Notes: a model not told the origin generated them from the sequence alone. A DNA stretch of 64,000 nt from Cohaesibacter gelatinilyticus (GCF_900215605.1 NZ_OBEL01000001.1:992001-1056000); one strand, 5' to 3'; shown: positions 9,099 to 18,728, counted from the stretch's first letter. Numbers and translations: made by a program.

Positions 9099-9462
9099 GA
9101 TAGCGTCTCCTAAATCAGGCAAAGTGCATGTCGGGGCACTGCATAGTCCGTTTTACGACCCAAATGCAAGATAAACCCTCAAACTCGCTCAAGTCTGCTG
9201 AGGGAAGGCCTGAAGGTCAAGGCCGCCGTTCGGACTATTTGGAAAAGCGAGGTTATAGAAAGGTTAAGGTTCGGAAGCTGTTGCATCGTAGCGAATTTTG
9301 GGCTTGTATTTCCTTTAACGTCAACTGATTTGGTCAGATGCCTGATCAAATGAGGAACCGGTTGGCGGAGAAGCTGCAGATCCAAAAAAGGCAGGCGCAA
9401 AGCCAAAGCTACTCTTCATATTATCAACCTGTGACAGCCGAAGACTTTCGGGGGAGGGGCTC
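9099..9462. promoter_or_regulatory. divergent intergenic region
   Basis: About 360 bp between the enoyl-CoA hydratase gene (minus) and the thioesterase gene (plus). Short open frames here lack ribosome-binding sites and protein-like composition. It presumably holds back-to-back promoters; no operator, RNA gene or repeat was recognised. Confidence 0.4.
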
Positions 9463-9894
9463 GTGAGCCTGAAAATGAACAAGGAAGAAGTTTCTGCACT
9501 TCTTGATAAGGAATTTCCGCAAATCAATCATGGTGGGCGTTGCTATCATATCGACTGGGTGGAACCGGGCGAGACACAAATGCGCCTGAAGGCAGATGAT
9601 CGTCATTTGCGTCCGGGCGGAACTGTATCCGGACCATCCATGATGTCACTGGCAGATCTGGCTGCTTATGTCATCATCTTGGCCGAAATTGGCCCTGTGG
9701 CATTGGCTGTCACCACCAGTCTCAATATCAACTTCCTCAATAAACCAGGACCGGGTGATCTGCTCGGTCATTGCAAGATCCTCAAAAAAGGCAAACGCTT
9801 GATCATTGTAGAGGTTGATATCCGATCGGAAGGACAAGAAGATCTGGTGGCGCATGCGACAGCAACCTACTCTGTGCCACCACAGGCGAATTGA
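9463..9894 (+). CDS. PaaI-family hotdog thioesterase
   Basis: A 143-residue single hotdog-fold protein of the PaaI/4HBT family, hydrolysing acyl- or aryl-CoA thioesters in the cytoplasm. The hotdog helix with HLRPGGTVSGPSMMSLADLAAY and the following TTSLNINFLNKPGPGDL strand are typical; the usual catalytic Asp/Asn region is represented by the GTVSGP...LAD stretch. The GTG at 9463 is chosen because a strong GGGGAGGGG lies just upstream. It precedes rplM-rpsI, a gene order often seen in alphaproteobacteria, but about 240 bp with a hairpin separates them. The substrate is unknown. Confidence 0.85.
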   Translation: MSLKMNKEEVSALLDKEFPQINHGGRCYHIDWVEPGETQMRLKADDRHLRPGGTVSGPSMMSLADLAAYVIILAEIGPVALAVTTSLNINFLNKPGPGDLLGHCKILKKGKRLIIVEVDIRSEGQEDLVAHATATYSVPPQAN

Positions 9895-10072
9895 ACTGCC
9901 AAAAGATGCGGATGATCGAATCCTGCTCTTGGGGAGTGACAATGGAATGAAAACGACATGATATTTTGTGGTAAAATAATACCGCAAAATTATCTCGTTG
10001 ATTTTGTTGGTGTATTCGTTTTGAAATTGCTTGACTTATGCGCAGGGATCTTTAAAAGAAGCCCAGACATTG

Positions 10073-10095
10073 CGGCGGTACGAAGTGTGCCGCCG
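10073..10095 (+). promoter_or_regulatory. hairpin in the rplM leader
   Basis: A nine-pair stem (CGGCGGTAC / GTGCCGCCG with one G-U pair) and a five-base loop, about 40 bp before the rplM start codon. It could be an autoregulatory or attenuator structure for the L13-S9 operon, as ribosomal protein leaders often are. There is no strong T run, so a plain terminator is less likely. The function is inferred only from position. Confidence 0.4.
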
Positions 10096-10136
10096 TTTCA
10101 CGTTGTCTTCACTGACACCGGAAATACGGATAAGCA

Positions 10137-10598
10137 ATGAAAACCTTTTCTGCAAATCCTTCTAACATCGAGAAGAAATGGATTCTCATCGATGCTGAAG
10201 GTCTGGTGGTTGGTCGTCTCGCTTCGCTGATCGCGATGCGTCTGCGCGGCAAACACAAAGCCACTTTCACTCCGCATATGGATTGCGGTGACAATGTTAT
10301 CGTAATTAACGCCGACAAGGTAAAACTGACCGGTCGTAAATACGAAAACAAAAAATACTATTGGCACACTGGTCATCCAGGTGGCATCAAAGAGCGCACC
10401 GCTCGTCAGATCATGGAGGGTAAATTCCCTGAGCGTGTTCTGCAGAAAGCTGTGCAGCGTATGATGCCAGGTGGTCCTCTGACCCGCGTTCAGCTGTCCA
10501 ACATGCGTGTTTATGCAGGCAGCGAGCATCCACATGAAGCTCAGGCTCCTGAGACTCTGGATGTAAAATCCCTGAACTCCAAGAATGCAAGGGGCTAA
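10137..10598 (+). CDS. rplM: 50S ribosomal protein L13
   Basis: Large-subunit ribosomal protein that assembles early on 23S rRNA. It has 153 residues, the usual alphaproteobacterial length. The family signature is clear: [18 protein letters not shown] at the N-terminus, [26 protein letters not shown], and the [18 protein letters not shown] segment followed by the MMPGGPLTR loop. It is co-transcribed with rpsI, only three bases downstream. Confidence 0.97.
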   Translation: MKTFSANPSNIEKKWILIDAEGLVVGRLASLIAMRLRGKHKATFTPHMDCGDNVIVINADKVKLTGRKYENKKYYWHTGHPGGIKERTARQIMEGKFPERVLQKAVQRMMPGGPLTRVQLSNMRVYAGSEHPHEAQAPETLDVKSLNSKNARG

Positions 10599-10601
10599 TC
10601 C

Positions 10602-11078
10602 ATGAGTGATCAGATCCAGTCTTTGGAAGAACTCGGTGCTGCTGTAGGCGCAGAGGAATCCGCTCCAGTTCATGTTCAGAAGCTTGACCAGTATGGCCGT
10701 GCATACGCTACTGGTAAGCGTAAAGATGCCGTTGCTCGTGTTTGGGTTAAGCCAGGCACCGGCAAAATCATCGTGAACACAAAAGAGTACACCGAATATT
10801 TCGGTCGCCCTGTTCTGCAGATGGTTCTCAAGCAGCCAATCGTTGCCGCTGACCGTGATGGTCAGTTCGACATCATCGCTACCGTTGCCGGTGGTGGTCT
10901 GTCCGGTCAGGCTGGCGCCATCCGTCACGGCATCTCCAAAGCTCTGACCTACTACGAGCCAGAGCTGCGTGCAGTGTTGAAAAAAGGTGGCTTCCTTACC
11001 CGCGACTCCCGTGTCGTTGAACGTAAGAAATACGGTCGCGCAAAAGCTCGTCGTTCGTTCCAGTTCTCCAAGCGTTAA
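10602..11078 (+). CDS. rpsI: 30S ribosomal protein S9
   Basis: Small-subunit ribosomal protein whose C-terminal tail reaches the P-site tRNA. It has 158 residues, with the N-terminal extension common in alphaproteobacteria. The core [21 protein letters not shown], the [19 protein letters not shown] motif and the basic C-terminus ending QFSKR ([17 protein letters not shown]) are all present. It is the second gene of the rplM-rpsI operon and is followed by a strong terminator at 11117-11147. Confidence 0.97.
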   Translation: MSDQIQSLEELGAAVGAEESAPVHVQKLDQYGRAYATGKRKDAVARVWVKPGTGKIIVNTKEYTEYFGRPVLQMVLKQPIVAADRDGQFDIIATVAGGGLSGQAGAIRHGISKALTYYEPELRAVLKKGGFLTRDSRVVERKKYGRAKARRSFQFSKR

Positions 11079-11116
11079 TTGCTGGGTTCTGTCGAAGTCG
11101 ACAGTTATACGAATAC

Positions 11117-11147
11117 AAAAGGGCAGCTCTTCAGCTGCCCTTTTTTG
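11117..11147 (+). terminator. intrinsic terminator of the rplM-rpsI operon
   Basis: Stem AAAAGGGCAGCT / AGCTGCCCTTTT with a four-base loop (CTTC), ending in a run of six T. It sits directly after the rpsI stop codon and before the start of the next gene. Confidence 0.9.
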
Positions 11148-11207
11148 TTGTTCAATCTTAGCGAGTGCGTTAGCGTTTCATCTATACTGAAACGTCAGAG
11201 ACACACT

Positions 11208-11582
11208 ATGAAACCTTTTGCTTTTGCCTATTTTTTTCTCTTACTTTTGCTGGCATCAAACACTGCAATAGCAAAGAAGATAGATATTCTGGAAATCTAT
11301 AATCGTTTTTATCTTACGCAGGGCGTGGCACAAAAATGCGGCATGTCGGATAAGGCCTTGAAGAAAAAGTTCTCAAGGAATTTTGCAATAGTCAAAATAA
11401 GAGCTCAAGAACGTGTTCAGCAAAGGCGGCCTGATTTTAGTGAGCAAAAAGTTCATGCTTCATTCAGAGTCATGAATAGGCGGTTGGACAAGGTAGTTGA
11501 AGCGCTCGGGTGTAAAAGCACCGAAGCTGAACAGCTTATGAAGTTGTTCAAATTTCATGCGAACTGGGATATGCGCCGATAA
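11208..11582 (+). CDS. small exported protein of unknown function
   Basis: A 124-residue protein with a clear signal peptide: MKPFAFAYFFLLLLLASNTAIA, with likely cleavage after AIA near residue 22. The mature part is basic and mostly helical, with cysteines near residues 44 and 100, which could form a disulfide in the periplasm. No family is recognised. The frame is open from 11079, but the upstream part runs across the rpsI terminator, so the ATG at 11208 is chosen. Whether it is expressed, and its role, are unknown. Confidence 0.6.
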   Translation: MKPFAFAYFFLLLLLASNTAIAKKIDILEIYNRFYLTQGVAQKCGMSDKALKKKFSRNFAIVKIRAQERVQQRRPDFSEQKVHASFRVMNRRLDKVVEALGCKSTEAEQLMKLFKFHANWDMRR

Positions 11583-11632
11583 ATTCGTGCCGATCAGTGC
11601 CCAGTCATTGTTGCTCAAAGAGAGCAAGTTGA

Positions 11633-12061
11633 TCAATGAGCAGCAACACTATTTACACGATAGCTTTGCTCAAATCGTTTCGGCAGGAAGTAGGCAAGGC
11701 TCACGCCTGCGCCATCCAGAATCCAACGTGTGATTAGAACGAACACAGCTCCAGAGCAGTTGGCGGCGATGTCTGCAATGGAAAAGAGGCGATTGGGCAT
11801 GAATATCTGAATGACTTCTACACCGGTTCCGGCAATCAGAACCAGAATGGCCGCAACTACATAAGCATGAAAGAAACGCCCGAATAAGAAGGTGAACAGA
11901 GCGAAGCCGATGAAATGCGCGGCTTTATCGATTGGGTGAGGAATATGAAAACCTGTATTTGCTGTTCCCATGACTGCACCCGATATAACGACGGCCATGA
12001 GACAAATCCCAGTCAAAATATGGGCAATTTCCGCTCGCTTGCTTCCCCTGAATAATGTCAT
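11633..12061 (-). CDS. VanZ-like membrane protein
   Basis: A 142-residue inner-membrane protein with four predicted helices and the VanZ-family pattern: a KAAHFIGFALFTFL segment in helix two and the VEVIQIFMPNRLFSIADIAANCSGA motif, whose polar residues at a helix start are the most conserved part of the family. VanZ in Gram-positives gives low-level teicoplanin resistance, but alphaproteobacterial members have no assigned role. It converges on the small exported protein gene. No co-transcribed partner is evident. Confidence 0.75.
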   Translation of the reverse strand: MTLFRGSKRAEIAHILTGICLMAVVISGAVMGTANTGFHIPHPIDKAAHFIGFALFTFLFGRFFHAYVVAAILVLIAGTGVEVIQIFMPNRLFSIADIAANCSGAVFVLITRWILDGAGVSLAYFLPKRFEQSYRVNSVAAH

Positions 12062-12185
12062 GCCCCTGCCTTTACCCCTGTATGTTTGGGAGCAATGGTG
12101 ACAAATAGTCCCTAACGGCTGGCAAATACTGAGATGATCTGGTTTTATTTCAACAAACAGACTTAAGATTATCTTAGCCTGAAAG

Positions 12186-12218
12186 AGAAAAGCGTGATGC
12201 TGAGCACCACGCTTTCTA
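12186..12218 (-). terminator. intrinsic terminator of the RND efflux operon
   Basis: Stem AAAGCGTG / CACGCTTT with an inner GCT/AGC pair set; read on the minus strand it is followed by a T-rich tail. It lies about 30 bp after the stop codon of the RND permease gene. Confidence 0.75.
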
Positions 12219-12248
12219 TTCTAACAAATGGTCGCTTTGATGAAGCGA

Positions 12249-15200
12249 TCAGATTTCGCCCCGATGATAGGAAATGCGATAGAAAATCGCAAACAACACT
12301 GGCAAGACGATCAGCGTCAGAACGGTTGCAAAGCCAAGACCGAACATGATCGTCACAGCCAATGGGGCAAAGAATACATCGGTCAGCAGTGGGATTAGGC
12401 CCAGAACTGTCGTGATTGCCGCCATGGTCACCGGTCGCATGCGGCTGACCGCTGCTTGAGCAATCGCATCATGCATATTCACGCCTTCTTCTTCATTCAG
12501 CCGTTTGATCTCCTCGATCAGCACGATACCGTTCTTGAGAAGCATGCCTGACAAGCTCAGGAAACCAAGCAGAGCGGTGAAACTGAAAGGCTGGTTGAAT
12601 AGCAACAGACCAGATGCCACACCAATGACTGCCAACGGTACCGTTAGCCACACCACGACGGTCTGGCGGAAAGAGTTGAACAGCATCACTGTGATAGCGA
12701 GCATCACAACAATGCCCAGCGGAACGAACTGGAAGACAGCCACATTGGCTTTCTGCTGTGCTTCAAACTCACCACCCCAAGTCAATTCATATCCGGCCGG
12801 TAAATCCAATGCTTCCACTTTTGGATGTAAATTATCGAAGAGTTGAAACGAGTTTATCGGGGAGTTGGGCGCAGGGTCGACCCAAACCTGAATGGTACGC
12901 TTCCGATCACGCCGCATGATCAGGCTATCTTCCCAACCCAAATCGATGGAATGTACCACCTGATCAATATTGACATAGCGGTTCAAGGCGGGGCTGAAGA
13001 CTTGAATATCACCCAGTTGCTCAACGCTTGAGCGTTCTTCATATGGCGGACGCAGAAAAATGGGTAGAATATCTGCTCCATCCCGCAATTTGGCTATTTC
13101 AATGCCTCTCACATTTAGAAGCAGGGCGTTATCGATATCAGATTTGGAGATACCCAAGCGGCGTGCTTCTGCTTCTGCAAATTGCGGCAGCAACACCTTG
13201 GTTCGTTCACGCCAATCATGACGAATGTTGGTGACATTGTCTTCCGTGCGATAAATGTCCTTCACTTTCTGTGCCAATTCGCGCAGAACCGCACGATCAG
13301 GACCGGAAATGCGGGCCTCAATCTTGGCCTTGGTGCCTGGCCCTAACTCAAAACGGGAAGCCTTTGCAAAAGCTTGCGGTGCCCTCTCTGAAATCGAGGT
13401 TAGAACCCGATCAATGATAGCTGGCATTTTGTCAAAGTCATTCACCTCAATGATATACTGGCCGTAGGAGGGAAAGTCTCGTTCGCCCGCATAGGTCAGC
13501 ATGAAACGCTCAGATCCAGTGCCAATTGTTGTGGTGATCTGACGGATGTCTGGATCTTCCAGCAAGTCGCCTTCCAATTCCGCCATATCCTTAATGGTTG
13601 AGCGAATGTCGGACCCTTGCGGGAGCCAGAAATCAACCGTGAAAGCGGGAAGGTTGGATGGTGGAAAAAAGGCCTGACTGACAAAGCCGAAACCATAGAT
13701 GGCAAGTGCCAAGGCCCCTACGGTCAATCCAGCCGTAATCCAGCGGAAGCGCAGGGCAAGTAGCAGGATGCCTTTATAGATTTGATAGACAATACCACGA
13801 TAAGGGTCGGATTCTTCCTCCGAATCTTGTGCCGCCGCTCGCTCTTCTTTGCTCAATTCCTTGAACAGAATTGAGGCAAAGAATGGGGTGAGCGTGATTG
13901 CAAAGAGCCAGCTGATCATCAAAGAAATCAACAAGATCCAGAAAAGGGCACCGGTGAACTCCCCGGACGCGTCAGGGGACAATCCGATTGGCGCGAAGGC
14001 CGTGACAGAAATGACGGTTGCACCAAACAGCGGCCAGATCGTCTGAGAAACAATGCGCTTGGCTGCGTCTACTCGGCTCAAACCACGCTTCAAACCAATC
14101 AAAATACCATCGGTAATCACAATGGCATTATCGACGAGCATACCCAAGGCAATGATCAGGGCACCCAGCGAGATGCGATGCAGATCAATTGCATAGATAT
14201 TCATGATGATAAAGGTGCCAAGAATGGTCAGGAGTAGAATCCCGCTCATCAAGATTCCGGATCGTAATCCCATGGTCAGAAGCAAGACGACAATCACAAT
14301 ACCGATGGCCTGAGCAAGGCTGATAAGGAAGTCATTGACGGATTTATCAACCTGACCAGGCTGGTCATAGATTACGCTCAAATTCACGCCAATCGGGCGT
14401 GTATATTCCAACTCGGCCAAGCGGTCCTTAACAGCCTTTCCGACTTCAACCACATTCACGCCAGAGGAGAAGGAAATGCCAAGCGTGAGGGCCTCCTGCC
14501 CATTGAAGCGATAGACGTGACGCGGCGGGTCAGCAAATTCCACTGACACATTGGCAACGTCAGAAAGGTAGACAATCTGACCATTGGCTTGACCCAGCAT
14601 CAGATCGCGTAATTGTTCGGCTTGATTGTAGTTACCAGTAGAAGCAATACGGATATATTCACTGCCGACCTTCAATTTGCCGGCATTGGAGATCAGATTC
14701 TGGCTTTGCAGCAATTGCTGAAGCGCGCTGACAGACAGATTGAGAGATGCCAACTTGGAACGGTTGACTTCCAGAATGATCTGTTTTTGCAAGGTGCCAC
14801 CAACGGATACTTTGCCAACGCCTTTGACCAGGACCAACTCACGACGCAACAGATCGGCATAATTGCCCATTTCTTCCTGACTATAGCCTTTGCCCGTGAT
14901 AGCGAAGAACATGCCATAAACATCACTGAAATCATCATTGACACGGGGTGGGTGTGCCCCTGGTGGCAGGTTGCCCGCCATATCGCGGATCTTGCGGCGC
15001 ATTTCGTCCCAGATCTGTGCGAGATCGTTCTTGCGGTAAATAGACTTCATCTCGACGGTGACCTGCGATAGGCCACTGGAGGAAATGGAAGTCACATTAT
15101 CCAGATAAGGAAGTTGCTGCAGGGCAGTTTCAATCGGGAGAGTGATCTCTTCTTCTACTTCCAGTGCCGATGCGCCGGGATATTGAGTAACGATCACAGC

Positions 15201-15332
15201 CTGTTTGATTGTAAATTCAGGATCTTCCAATCGGCCAAGACCGGTAAAGGCCAGAACACCGCCGACCAGCAGAAAGACCGTAACCATCCAGCTGACCGCC
15301 TGGTTCTTGATGGCATAATCAGTCAAATTCAT
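12249..15332 (-). CDS. RND-family efflux permease
   Basis: Inner-membrane proton-driven exporter of the AcrB/HAE1-like RND superfamily. It has 1027 residues, with the expected duplicated layout: helix 1 near residue 15, a large periplasmic loop, helices 2-6 around 335-480, helix 7 near 535, a second loop, and helices 8-12 after 860. The helix-4 segment ALGMLVDNAIVITDGI holds the proton-relay aspartate. The N-terminal GLGRLEDPEFTIKQA and the PGASALEVEEEIT stretch are typical of drug and solvent exporters rather than metal pumps. It lies 23 bp downstream of its adaptor gene. No outer-membrane channel gene is in the window, so a TolC-like partner must be elsewhere. Confidence 0.9.
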   Translation of the reverse strand: MNLTDYAIKNQAVSWMVTVFLLVGGVLAFTGLGRLEDPEFTIKQAVIVTQYPGASALEVEEEITLPIETALQQLPYLDNVTSISSSGLSQVTVEMKSIYRKNDLAQIWDEMRRKIRDMAGNLPPGAHPPRVNDDFSDVYGMFFAITGKGYSQEEMGNYADLLRRELVLVKGVGKVSVGGTLQKQIILEVNRSKLASLNLSVSALQQLLQSQNLISNAGKLKVGSEYIRIASTGNYNQAEQLRDLMLGQANGQIVYLSDVANVSVEFADPPRHVYRFNGQEALTLGISFSSGVNVVEVGKAVKDRLAELEYTRPIGVNLSVIYDQPGQVDKSVNDFLISLAQAIGIVIVVLLLTMGLRSGILMSGILLLTILGTFIIMNIYAIDLHRISLGALIIALGMLVDNAIVITDGILIGLKRGLSRVDAAKRIVSQTIWPLFGATVISVTAFAPIGLSPDASGEFTGALFWILLISLMISWLFAITLTPFFASILFKELSKEERAAAQDSEEESDPYRGIVYQIYKGILLLALRFRWITAGLTVGALALAIYGFGFVSQAFFPPSNLPAFTVDFWLPQGSDIRSTIKDMAELEGDLLEDPDIRQITTTIGTGSERFMLTYAGERDFPSYGQYIIEVNDFDKMPAIIDRVLTSISERAPQAFAKASRFELGPGTKAKIEARISGPDRAVLRELAQKVKDIYRTEDNVTNIRHDWRERTKVLLPQFAEAEARRLGISKSDIDNALLLNVRGIEIAKLRDGADILPIFLRPPYEERSSVEQLGDIQVFSPALNRYVNIDQVVHSIDLGWEDSLIMRRDRKRTIQVWVDPAPNSPINSFQLFDNLHPKVEALDLPAGYELTWGGEFEAQQKANVAVFQFVPLGIVVMLAITVMLFNSFRQTVVVWLTVPLAVIGVASGLLLFNQPFSFTALLGFLSLSGMLLKNGIVLIEEIKRLNEEEGVNMHDAIAQAAVSRMRPVTMAAITTVLGLIPLLTDVFFAPLAVTIMFGLGFATVLTLIVLPVLFAIFYRISYHRGEI

Positions 15333-15355
15333 GATTTTTGTCCCTTATCTCTGTC

Positions 15356-16450
15356 TTAAAGACCACGTTCTTTTTCAAAGGGACGAACCTTTTGGCCCTC
15401 GACAATGTGGGTTACACCAACGGCGATAAGTCGATCTCCTTCGTTTAAGCCATCGGTAATGCGCAACATACCATGATCAATGCCTTGAACGCTGACTTCC
15501 GTCTTGTGGGCAACATTGTCGGCATCCAGTTTCCAGACCCAGCGCTTGGTATCTTGATCAAAAACAGATTCCAGAGGGATCAGCAGGCCTTTTTGTGCCT
15601 GCTGTTTGACAAGCTTGCCCAAATCGAAGGAAACATTGACACTCATACCCGGCAAAACACTGAGCTGGGTTGGATGTGGCATGCTGACTGTGATCTTGAA
15701 GGAGCGAGTCGCGGCATCTGGCACGCTTTCATGCTTGCGATACCAAGCTGTGAATTTTTGATCAGGAAATGCGTCGAAGGCGACCGAAACCTCATTGTTT
15801 TTCTCGGCTTTGTCCCGATCCAGCATCAGAAAAAGGCTCTCGGGAACATTGAAGGTAACATCGATATTTTTGTTGCCATGATATTCGGCAATGGATGCGC
15901 CTGCCTGAATGTTCTGAAAGCGTTCTGCCTGAGTTTGGGCCACCACGCCATCATAAGGAGCAACGAGGCTTGTATAGCCAAGGTCGTCCTTCGCGCGTTT
16001 AAGAGCTGCTGCAGCGATATCAAATTGGGATTGAACCTTGTCCAATCCGGCCTTGGACAGATGTTTTTTCTCGAACAAGGCCTTGCTTCGCTTCAATTCC
16101 GTTTGTGCCAGATCATAGCTTGCCTGACGTTCGGCAAGAGTGTTGAGAAACGGTGTTTCATCAAGCTTGGCAATGAGAGTGCCCTTTTTCAGCTCTTGGC
16201 CGGATAGGGCAGGGAAGCTGGAAATCTGTCCTGATACACGAAAGGCAAGTACAGATTTTCGACTGGCTTCGGTAATTCCTGGAAATGTCTTTTCCAGATT
16301 ATTGAGCGAGGATTTGGCTGTAATGATTTTCGCAGGTCGGACGATGTTTGATTTGGTCTGATCGACATCTTCCTGAGTGCCTTGATCCATGCATCCTGCC
16401 AAAGTGAGCAAGGCGCCAACGACCAGAATTGAAGAACTGACTTTTGCCAT
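15356..16450 (-). CDS. RND periplasmic adaptor lipoprotein
   Basis: Membrane-fusion protein that links the RND permease to an outer-membrane channel. It is a lipoprotein: the N-terminus ends in LTLAGC, a lipobox with the acylated cysteine at residue 20. Order of parts: beta-barrel/lipoyl half (ESVLAFRVSGQISSFPALSG...LIAKLD, residues 65-112), an alpha-helical hairpin (about 113-158), the second lipoyl half (YTSLVAPYDGVVAQ), then barrel and membrane-proximal domains. It has 364 residues, a normal length, and is the first gene of the efflux operon. It is divergent from a tetR gene with a candidate operator between them, which suggests repression by that regulator. Confidence 0.9.
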   Translation of the reverse strand: MAKVSSSILVVGALLTLAGCMDQGTQEDVDQTKSNIVRPAKIITAKSSLNNLEKTFPGITEASRKSVLAFRVSGQISSFPALSGQELKKGTLIAKLDETPFLNTLAERQASYDLAQTELKRSKALFEKKHLSKAGLDKVQSQFDIAAAALKRAKDDLGYTSLVAPYDGVVAQTQAERFQNIQAGASIAEYHGNKNIDVTFNVPESLFLMLDRDKAEKNNEVSVAFDAFPDQKFTAWYRKHESVPDAATRSFKITVSMPHPTQLSVLPGMSVNVSFDLGKLVKQQAQKGLLIPLESVFDQDTKRWVWKLDADNVAHKTEVSVQGIDHGMLRITDGLNEGDRLIAVGVTHIVEGQKVRPFEKERGL

Positions 16451-16518
16451 TAGATATAACCACCGGAGAAAAAAGGCCGCATAGAGCGGCTTTCGGCTGT
16501 AAACTGAATTTTTAATAT

Positions 16519-16542
16519 AAATACATACAGGAATGTATATTT
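16519..16542. promoter_or_regulatory. candidate TetR operator
   Basis: Inverted repeat ATACAT-N6-ATGTAT inside an AT-rich stretch between the efflux operon and the divergent tetR gene. It resembles the TACAT...ATGTA half-sites bound by AcrR/TtgR-type repressors. The position and symmetry fit binding by the adjacent regulator; this is inferred, not shown. Confidence 0.55.
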
Positions 16543-16606
16543 GTCTACTGGTAATTTTCTGCGCTCTGGTTTATGCAGAAAAAAGTAAGGACAAAGGTGA
16601 CCCCAA

Positions 16607-17239
16607 ATGGCGCGTAAAACCAAAGAAGAAGCAGAGAAAACCTATCAGGCCCTTTTGCAGGCTGCGGCAAATCTGTTCATCAAAAACGGTATCGCTGAAA
16701 CCACATTGAATCAGATTGCCAAGGAAGCCGGTGTAACAAGAGGCGCATTCTATTGGCATTTTGAGGATAAGAATGACGTGGTACGTGCACTATGGGAATC
16801 TTATGCAAAACCACAATTGGAGCCTTTGAGGCAGAATCTTGTCAGCTCTTTTCAGACAAACCCGGTAGACAGCTTGCGTCATGTAACATCGCAATTGCTG
16901 GATCGTTTGATCAATGATGAGCGGTTGGGGCAGGCTCTTCGTATCGTAATGCATAATGTGGAACTAAGCGAGAATCATACAGCATTACGCGAATATCTGA
17001 TGGAAGAGCACAAGATGATGATTGAAAGCTTCACAGCTGCGTTTGAGAGGATAAATGTTGCGGGTTTATTGAGAACAGACCGGGCAGTGGAAACCATCGC
17101 TTGGGGCTATATCTGTCTGATGGGTGGATTGGTCGAAAAGCATTTTATGCCGGGTACGCCTCTTATGCTGCCCGATCAAGGGCAGAATATTCTCGATATG
17201 TATCTGGATGGTGTGGTGATGGTGCAACCTGACACCTGA
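16607..17239 (+). CDS. TetR-family repressor of the RND pump (AcrR/TtgR-like)
   Basis: DNA-binding regulator of 210 residues. The N-terminal TetR helix-turn-helix is textbook: MARKTKEEAEKTYQALLQAA, then GIAETTLNQIAKEAGVTRGAFYWHFEDKNDV, closest to the AcrR/TtgR/NalC branch that controls RND pumps. The C-terminal domain is all-helical and presumably binds a drug or solvent ligand. It is transcribed away from the adaptor-permease operon across a 156-bp region with a palindromic candidate operator, so it probably represses both itself and the pump. A bidirectional terminator follows. Confidence 0.88.
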   Translation: MARKTKEEAEKTYQALLQAAANLFIKNGIAETTLNQIAKEAGVTRGAFYWHFEDKNDVVRALWESYAKPQLEPLRQNLVSSFQTNPVDSLRHVTSQLLDRLINDERLGQALRIVMHNVELSENHTALREYLMEEHKMMIESFTAAFERINVAGLLRTDRAVETIAWGYICLMGGLVEKHFMPGTPLMLPDQGQNILDMYLDGVVMVQPDT

Positions 17240-17265
17240 TATGTTCAACATATCTCACTGTCAAA

Positions 17266-17312
17266 ATAAAAATCCCGCCGCAATATTGAAGTTGCGCCGG
17301 GATTTTTTTTTG
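17266..17312. terminator. bidirectional intrinsic terminator
   Basis: A 13-position stem (AATCCCGcCGCAA / TTGCGcCGGGATT, one mismatch) with an AAAATAAA flank on the left and a run of nine T on the right. It serves the convergent tetR and yceI genes. Confidence 0.85.
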
Positions 17313-17343
17313 TTTTGGGGCACTGATTGAGAAATCAGCTTGG

Positions 17344-17937
17344 TTATTTGCGAACGCCCTCAACATGCAAAGACAGGTCAACAGTCTGGGAAGCTGGACC
17401 AAGATCCATCTTGATGCCGAAATCTTTCAAAGCAATCTGAGTGGTTGCTTCAAAGCCCTGACGGAAACCGCCCCAGGGATCTTTACCGCCACCAACATAT
17501 TTGGTGTCCAGAACAACTGATTTGGTGACACCATGCAAGGTCAGATCACCATGGATCTTGGCTGTCTTATCACCCGTGACTTCTACTTTGGTGCTTTTGA
17601 AGCTTGCCGTCGGGAACTTGTCGACTTCAAGAAAATCAGCGCTGCGCAGGTGCTTGTCGCGAGCAGCATGATTTGAGTTGACACTGTTGGTGTCAATTTC
17701 CACCATCACATTGCTGGCTGCAGGATCTTTCTCATCAAAGCTGAAATTGCCGGAGAAAGTATCGAAACGACCGGTCAGCCAGCTATAGCCTAGATGCTGA
17801 ATTTTGAAATTGATGGAAGCATGAGCGCCCTTGGTATCAATCACATAATCTGCTGCCAAAGCTGGAAGTGCAGCAACTGAGCTGGCGGCGATAGCTGCTG
17901 CAGCAACAAAGGTGGTCTTGATTTTTGAAAGAGTCAT
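17344..17937 (-). CDS. YceI-family periplasmic protein
   Basis: Periplasmic lipocalin-like beta-barrel of the YceI family, which binds long isoprenoid or amide lipids. It has 197 residues from the ATG at 17937, chosen for the CAGGAGCC site upstream. A Sec signal peptide ends in ALPALAA at about residue 28. The family pattern follows: [53 protein letters not shown], and [17 protein letters not shown]. It lies 72 bp downstream of a cytochrome b561 gene in the same direction. YceI and b561 genes are often paired, which suggests joint action in membrane redox or isoprenoid handling. Confidence 0.9.
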   Translation of the reverse strand: MTLSKIKTTFVAAAAIAASSVAALPALAADYVIDTKGAHASINFKIQHLGYSWLTGRFDTFSGNFSFDEKDPAASNVMVEIDTNSVNSNHAARDKHLRSADFLEVDKFPTASFKSTKVEVTGDKTAKIHGDLTLHGVTKSVVLDTKYVGGGKDPWGGFRQGFEATTQIALKDFGIKMDLGPASQTVDLSLHVEGVRK

Positions 17938-18009
17938 TGGTTGGCTCCTGTTGAGGGTAAATTGGAGTAATCGGGGGATGGCGCGGGGATGGAAAATACC
18001 CCGCAACCT

Positions 18010-18555
18010 TTATGTTTCTCCTTGCGTCATACGACGCAAGGTAGGATCTTTGTCGATAAAATGGTGCTTGATTGCGGCAAGAGCATGAAGAGCAACCAGT
18101 GCTATGGCGCCATAGGCAACATATTCATGAATAAATCCTGCAACATTCTCCATGCCCTGCACCTGAATGAGAGAAGGCAGACTGAAGAGGCCAAATATAT
18201 CCAGAGGGCGCCCATCGGCGGTAAAAATCAGATAGCCTGATACAATGAGCACAGCCAGTCCGGCATAAAGCAGCAAATGAACCACGTGAGAGGCCAGACG
18301 TTCATGCCATGGCAGATAGCTGGAATCGGGTTCGACGCTCAGTAAACGCCAGATGAAACGAATAGGCAGCATCAAAGCCACCACCATGCCAATGCTGATA
18401 TGAAGGTTGGGAGCGGTCTTGTAATAGGGGCTGTAATAGGTCAGTTCGACCATCCACCAGCCAAGACCGAACATGCCAAAAAACAAAAGAGCCATGCTCC
18501 AATGCAGGAAGCGCGAAAGGGAGCCATATCCGTTTTCTGTATTTTTCAATGCCAT
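18010..18555 (-). CDS. cytochrome b561 family protein
   Basis: Four-helix inner-membrane b-type cytochrome (CybB/b561 family), thought to pass electrons between quinol and periplasmic acceptors such as superoxide. It has 181 residues. Candidate heme ligands: His in LSRFLHWSMAL (helix 1), the APNLHISIGMVVAL segment (helix 2), and the FIHEYVAYGAIALVALHALAAIKHHF segment (helices 3-4). The ATG at 18555 is chosen because GGAGTG lies directly upstream; the frame is open four codons further. It is likely co-transcribed with yceI and divergent from a LysR gene that may regulate the pair. Confidence 0.88.
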   Translation of the reverse strand: MALKNTENGYGSLSRFLHWSMALLFFGMFGLGWWMVELTYYSPYYKTAPNLHISIGMVVALMLPIRFIWRLLSVEPDSSYLPWHERLASHVVHLLLYAGLAVLIVSGYLIFTADGRPLDIFGLFSLPSLIQVQGMENVAGFIHEYVAYGAIALVALHALAAIKHHFIDKDPTLRRMTQGET

Positions 18556-18728
18556 GAGGCACTCCATTTAAACATGACAAAGGCAGCGCTCTTCCCCGTG
18601 GGCCTGTCTTGGGAAAATCCATCACGGGTAAGGGCAGCTACCAATTCCAAGGATCAATTTGGGTTTGCCTTGTTCAAAGATAAAGAAGGGAATTGACATT
18701 ACATTCTCAACATGGCGTTGATAATAAT

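Noticed and set aside
10098-10928. 276-codon minus-strand frame across rplM-rpsI
   Set aside because: Antisense to two ribosomal protein genes.
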